From the NCBI RefSeq assembly GCF_009905545.1, contig NZ_JAAALB010000009.1, positions 62,001-126,000 of the forward strand: a stretch of 64,000 bases of DNA, written 5' to 3'. The position numbers were made by a program, and so were the translations under genes. The stretch's first letter is position 1. Every line of letters begins with the position of its first letter. Source of the stretch: Cellulophaga sp. BC115SP. Lineage in GTDB: Bacteria; Bacteroidota; Bacteroidia; Cytophagales; Spirosomataceae. Shown piece after piece: positions 62,584-64,000 of the stretch. Under the pieces are notes generated by a model. The model was not told the DNA's origin and did no database searches. It worked only from the letters and a program-made list of their open reading frames with translations.

Positions 62584-63429
62584 TTATTGAAATATCTTTT
62601 TCAAATAGGCTGTATTGGCGCTATAATTTCCTTTGACATCTTTAGGCTTGCTGGCATCCCTCGAACGTTCGATGATTAGCCAGCCTGACCATTTCATTTT
62701 ATCTAAAGTTTTTTTTACCTTAAGCATATCTATTTCAGGGTCTTTCTCTAGCCAAACACCATCTTTATTGGTGGCATGAATCATACAGATACGGTTTTTA
62801 CCTAGAATTTTTAATTCTTTATATAAATCACGACCTTCTTTGAGAGGGTTAGAAAAGTTAAAATAAATCTGGATGGCTGGAGAACCGATTTCTTTGAGTA
62901 AAGCCACTTCCTCTTTGGCACTTAATGCTGTTTCGATGCCGATTACCACGCCTGCTTCTTCTGCCATTTTTCCAGCAACTTTTAATCTGCTAACAACCGA
63001 ATCTCGGATGGATGGGTCTTTCTTTAAGTCGCATTGTACACCAAGCGGTAAAAAAGCCACTTTTACATTCATAGCTTTCATGGTTTTTATACAATCTCGA
63101 ATTGACTGTTGATACTCCTCTCGACCGCAAAATGATTGAGCATAATAGCCTGTCATTGCTAAGGAACATATTTCAAGTTTTAATTCTTTGGCCATATCCA
63201 TAAAAACCTGACGAATAGAATCATTGGCAAGTTGGTTTTCAAAAGTGGGTCTTTTCCCTAAACCTCCCATATCCAATTCAAGTCCGTCGGCGCCAATTTG
63301 TTGAGTGAGCGTAATGGCTCCCAATTTTTGTCGTTTCAACAACATGAGGTCAATCAAACCTACTTTGTAACGAGTCGTTTGTGCCAGTCCTTGACTAGCT
63401 ATCATTAACAAAATCAATAAAAAACGCAT
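62584..63429 (-). CDS. Exported sugar phosphate isomerase/epimerase-like TIM-barrel protein
   Basis: 281 residues with a signal peptide (MRFLLILLMIASQGLAQ). The xylose-isomerase-like barrel is clear: IGADGLELDMGGLG, LEICSLAMTGYYAQSF, VKVAFLPLGVQCDL, AGVVIGIETALSAKEEVALL with the metal-ligand Glu, IQIYFNFSNPLKEGRDLYKE, RICMIHATNKDGVW with the His and WLIIERSRD with the final Glu. In cytoplasmic relatives these bind a divalent metal and isomerise or epimerise sugars. Exported members are common in Bacteroidota glycan loci but are poorly characterised. It is paired with an alpha/beta hydrolase gene upstream across a family D hairpin. Confidence 0.85.
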   Translation of the reverse strand: MRFLLILLMIASQGLAQTTRYKVGLIDLMLLKRQKLGAITLTQQIGADGLELDMGGLGKRPTFENQLANDSIRQVFMDMAKELKLEICSLAMTGYYAQSFCGREEYQQSIRDCIKTMKAMNVKVAFLPLGVQCDLKKDPSIRDSVVSRLKVAGKMAEEAGVVIGIETALSAKEEVALLKEIGSPAIQIYFNFSNPLKEGRDLYKELKILGKNRICMIHATNKDGVWLEKDPEIDMLKVKKTLDKMKWSGWLIIERSRDASKPKDVKGNYSANTAYLKKIFQ

Positions 63430-63451
63430 TTCTTTGAGGGGTTAGTAGTCA

Positions 63452-63492
63452 GGCACAAGGCAAGAGTAAATAAAAAACTCTTGCCTTGTGCC
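63452..63492. repeat. Repeat family D, copy 4 (perfect 16-base stem)
   Basis: GGCACAAGGCAAGAGT (63452-63467) pairs perfectly with ACTCTTGCCTTGTGCC (63477-63492) around an A-rich 9-base loop; more TGCCTGTGCC words follow to 63506. It lies 16 bases after the alpha/beta hydrolase stop and before the epimerase-like start. Confidence 0.8.
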
Positions 63493-63507
63493 TCTTTGCC
63501 TGTGCCA

Positions 63508-64000
63508 CTATTTCGAAAACATCTTCTCAATTATTTCAAAATCTTTGATGGCATTGGAAGGTAGCTTTTCGCCTTTTTCACCAAAAACATATAAGGCTGG
63601 GAAAGGCTCAATCGTAATACCTGTTTCAGTGATATTACCAGAAGTATCCTGAATCTTTTGAAGATCTAAGCCTAATTCTTTTGCCATAAAGCCATACATG
63701 GCTTTACGTTTGTTAGCTCCATAGTCATGTCCTTCGCTTGGAAAGTGGGCATTCTGAACTTTATTAGAAGCATGGTATAAATCATAAATTCGTTGTACAA
63801 ATGGAAATTCGGTTTGTGGGACAAACTGTGTCCAATCTTTTCCATCCGATATAATCATTTGTGCTCTTGGAGCTGCCATGGAGGCTATTTCTACGTTGTT
63901 AGTACCTTCTCCGCACAAATGCACACCCATACCACTTTCGCAAGGACAACCCCCACTGTGATACGAGGACATCATGGCTACGGGAACACTTACTTTGATA
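63508..64000 (-). CDS. Alpha/beta hydrolase, probable carbohydrate esterase (partial, N-terminus beyond window)
   Basis: The frame is open to the window edge, so the Met near 63975 is internal (VSVPVAMMSSYHSGGCPCES). The C-terminal part of an alpha/beta hydrolase is seen: GTNNVEIASMAAPRAQMIIS followed by DGKDWTQFVP with the candidate acid Asp, and FPSEGHDYGANKRKAMYGFM with the catalytic His. The nucleophile Ser would be upstream, outside the window. Related exported proteins in Bacteroidota are annotated as acetylxylan-esterase-like or prolyl-oligopeptidase-like hydrolases. In this island a pectin or side-chain deacetylase is plausible. Confidence 0.75.
   Translation of the reverse strand, partial: IKVSVPVAMMSSYHSGGCPCESGMGVHLCGEGTNNVEIASMAAPRAQMIISDGKDWTQFVPQTEFPFVQRIYDLYHASNKVQNAHFPSEGHDYGANKRKAMYGFMAKELGLDLQKIQDTSGNITETGITIEPFPALYVFGEKGEKLPSNAIKDFEIIEKMFSK

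Overview
The window reads as a chromosomal stretch from a member of the Bacteroidota, most likely of the Cytophagales/Spirosomaceae type. The reasons are a SusC/SusD pair, SusD- and GH43-type lipoproteins, DUF3826 and DUF5703 proteins, AT-rich spacers without clear Shine-Dalgarno sites, TAnnTTTG-like promoter words and several families of hairpin-forming intergenic repeats. The genus is inference. No rRNA, tRNA, IS element, phage gene or CRISPR array was recognised.

Most of the window is a large carbohydrate island. 1-10954: a partial DUF5703 glycosidase faces a plus-strand run of a GH127 enzyme, a RuBisCO-like protein (RLP), a two-domain propeller protein, a GH43-like lipoprotein, an Asp/Glu-racemase-like protein, a BASS transporter and a second propeller glycosidase. 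11155-12899: two ordinary genes (flavin-type split barrel, bestrophin). 13194-20579: SusD, SusC and DUF3826 on the minus strand with a divergent AraC regulator. 20814-38082: minus-strand blocks of a DHDPS-family aldolase with an SSS symporter, GH2, GH95, a second SSS symporter, a DUF1537 kinase, a PdxA-family dehydrogenase, a second DHDPS-family aldolase, an iron-type alcohol dehydrogenase and a sialidase-like protein. 38247-46495: GH78, a Gfo/Idh/MocA oxidoreductase, a GH141-like beta-helix fused to an L-rhamnose mutarotase domain, and a serine hydrolase. 46754-49091: a RES/Xre toxin-antitoxin pair and an M48 peptidase embedded in palindromic repeats. 49103-64000: GH28, GH78, a divergent GH78-like protein, a third SSS symporter, an MGH1-like glycosidase, an alpha-uronidase-like enzyme, an exported TIM-barrel protein and a partial alpha/beta hydrolase.

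The set GH127, GH95, GH141, GH78, GH28, GH2 and sialidase-like proteins resembles the toolkit described for rhamnogalacturonan II (RG-II) or other rhamnose-rich pectins. The intracellular genes (RLP, DUF1537 kinase, PdxA-type dehydrogenase, two 2-keto-acid-aldolase-type proteins, Gfo/Idh oxidoreductase, iron ADH) look like a sugar-acid pathway, comparable to apionate or threonate/erythronate catabolism. The working model is SusCD import, periplasmic trimming by exo-enzymes, uptake by SSS and BASS carriers, then phosphorylation, oxidation and decarboxylation or aldol cleavage of unusual acids such as those derived from apiose, aceric acid or Kdo/Dha. This linkage is inference from gene content.

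The most notable observations are the RLP with its acid-sugar module inside a pectin island, the GH141-mutarotase fusion, a GH95 enzyme carrying an inserted sialate-esterase-type sandwich domain, and at least four unrelated families of palindromic intergenic repeats, one of which supplies the stop codons of two genes.
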